Shown here in pieces: positions 5,048 through 6,054 of a stretch of 6,054 nucleotides of DNA. Within the stretch, counting starts at the first letter, position 1; every line of letters begins with the position of its first letter. The notes below the pieces were generated by a model. It made no database searches and had not been told where the DNA came from. It worked only from the letters and a program-made list of their open reading frames with translations. The DNA is from Saprospiraceae bacterium (lineage in GTDB: Bacteria > Bacteroidota > Bacteroidia > Chitinophagales > Saprospiraceae). The stretch is taken from assembly GCA_017995875.1 (NCBI GenBank), contig JAGOIB010000097.1:1-6054 (forward strand). Direction: 5' to 3'. Made by a program: the position numbers and the translations under genes.

Positions 5048-6054
5048 CTGTCGCGTAGTCTCCAGTTCATCGGGTAATGATTTTTCAATCCTTGCTGTGT
5101 ACTTTTTACCCAGCCAAGAACAGTAGAATCATACGTGACCAGGTACCAACCTTGGGCCTTACCTGAAGGCAGTGAATTTGTACTTCTTTCCAGGTAATCC
5201 AAAGCCTGTGTAAGATCCAGGTCAATGATCTCATAATCGGTTGATTGAATACCTGACATAGCCATTACATGAGAGGGGATAAAATCTTTTCCTTTCAATT
5301 CACCGGCATCCACCACAAGTGAAGCTCTTGGCAGATGCATCATTACTTCATTTGCTTTTTCGAGTGCTGCTGATGTGATGAGTTCATACGATATACTATT
5401 CTTCCGAAGCAGATACGTTTTAGTATCATTTATTTTTTCTTTGACCAAAGGTGTTACGGGCTCAAACGATTGATTTGGTTTTCTGTTCTTTTTATGAACG
5501 TTTTTTTCTTGTTCAACTGTTCGTTTCATTACAGCTATAAATAATCCTTCTCCTTTTACCTTGTGTGGATATAATTGGTATCCTGTGGCTTCACCTTCCG
5601 CTATGTGTGCTACACTCCATTCCTTCGGAAATGATATAGAAACAGGCTCCAGGTTATGTTCGTTGATAAAGTAGGCGATATTTTGGATGTTTTCATCCAT
5701 ACTGTATGAGCAGGTGCTATAAATAAGGTAGCCATCTTTTTTCAAGGCATGTGCTGCATCTTTAACGATCTGTCTTTGCATGACACTGCACGAATCAACA
5801 AGCGATGGTGTCCATTGTCGGATGGCTTCAGGTTCTTTACGCATCATACCTTCACCCGCACAGGGCGCATCGATGAGTATGACATCTGCAAATGGTTCGT
5901 TGAAAGCTGAGCTGGGTTCGCCTGTTATAAATGTATTGAGATAACCTGCTTTGGTCAGGTTTTCTTTGAGGATAGATCGACGTTGTCCTACCACTTCATT
6001 GGCAATCAGTATATCACTGACCCCAAGATGTCGGGCCAGTATTCCGGTTTTTCC
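5032..6054 (-). CDS. RsmF/NOL1-NOP2-Sun type RNA (cytosine-5) methyltransferase, 5' end beyond the window
   Basis: The visible frame has 340 codons plus a TAG stop and is open at the window edge. It begins at the end of SAM-binding motif I: the first residues GKT match the end of the family's APGGKT, so the gene extends past 6054. An internal GTG at 5994 is not the start. DAPCAGEGMMRKEP (visible residues 62-75) holds the PC motif with the cysteine that helps release product, and STCSYS (113-118) holds the TC motif with the catalytic cysteine. A polar, Lys/Asn-rich linker lies near residues 185-215. The C-terminal part, with IPSHVMAMS and LGWVKSTQQGLKNHYPMNWRL, fits the RsmF-type PUA-like RNA-binding domain. 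The enzyme methylates C5 of cytosine using SAM. E. coli RsmF acts on 16S rRNA C1407, but the target here is inferred only. About a quarter of a typical 450-480 residue protein is missing. Confidence 0.93.
   Translation of the reverse strand, partial: GKTGILARHLGVSDILIANEVVGQRRSILKENLTKAGYLNTFITGEPSSAFNEPFADVILIDAPCAGEGMMRKEPEAIRQWTPSLVDSCSVMQRQIVKDAAHALKKDGYLIYSTCSYSMDENIQNIAYFINEHNLEPVSISFPKEWSVAHIAEGEATGYQLYPHKVKGEGLFIAVMKRTVEQEKNVHKKNRKPNQSFEPVTPLVKEKINDTKTYLLRKNSISYELITSAALEKANEVMMHLPRASLVVDAGELKGKDFIPSHVMAMSGIQSTDYEIIDLDLTQALDYLERSTNSLPSGKAQGWYLVTYDSTVLGWVKSTQQGLKNHYPMNWRLRDRKVRS

Noticed and set aside
5994..5994. GTG at 5994 as start of the methyltransferase
   Set aside because: The frame continues upstream to the window edge with GKT...LARHLG, part of the SAM-binding motif, so it is internal.

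Overview
The window looks like a piece of a Bacteroidota chromosome, probably from the Chitinophagales, Cytophagales or Sphingobacteriales side of the phylum. The support is indirect. Genes start without Shine-Dalgarno sequences, candidate promoters resemble the Bacteroidota -33 TTTG / -7 TAnnTTTG type, the secreted protein has a signal peptide ending in LTAQ, and a folK gene overlaps a bacterial deoxynucleoside kinase gene. No 16S rRNA or other decisive taxonomic marker is present.

Layout: (1) Positions 1-2841, minus strand: the first 947 codons of a very large secreted Asp-box (BNR) beta-propeller protein of the VPS10/sortilin-like, 'glycosyl hydrolase BNR repeat' type. Its C-terminus lies beyond position 1. 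(2) 2842-2886: a 45-bp divergent intergenic region with candidate promoters in both directions. (3) 2887-3462, plus strand: a 191-residue protein that resembles the C-terminal part of DUF4403 proteins but has no signal peptide and starts with GTG. (4) 3463-3684: a convergent intergenic region made of low-complexity tandem repeats, a perfect 14-bp palindrome and an 8-bp tandem array. (5) 3685-4335 and 4322-4825, minus strand: a deoxynucleoside kinase gene and folK overlapping by 14 bp, with folK upstream. (6) 4826-5031: an intergenic region with a good candidate folK promoter, an inverted repeat and a 7-bp tandem array. (7) 5032-6054, minus strand: the 3' three quarters of an RsmF/NOL1-NOP2-Sun type RNA m5C methyltransferase gene, whose start lies beyond position 6054.

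Most of the genes are housekeeping: rRNA methylation, folate biosynthesis and deoxynucleotide salvage. FolK and the kinase both feed nucleotide precursor supply (folate for thymidylate and purines; deoxynucleosides for dNTPs) and are probably co-transcribed. The propeller protein is exported, with unknown substrate, and the DUF4403-like protein has no assigned role. I see no CRISPR array, transposase, phage gene, toxin-antitoxin pair or defence cassette.

The most unusual pattern is in the gene ends. All three independent transcription units whose 3' ends are visible have their stop codon inside a short tandem repeat array. The arrays differ (6/9-bp, 8-bp and 7-bp units). The 8-bp and 7-bp arrays present TAA or TAG in all three reading frames of the gene they terminate.
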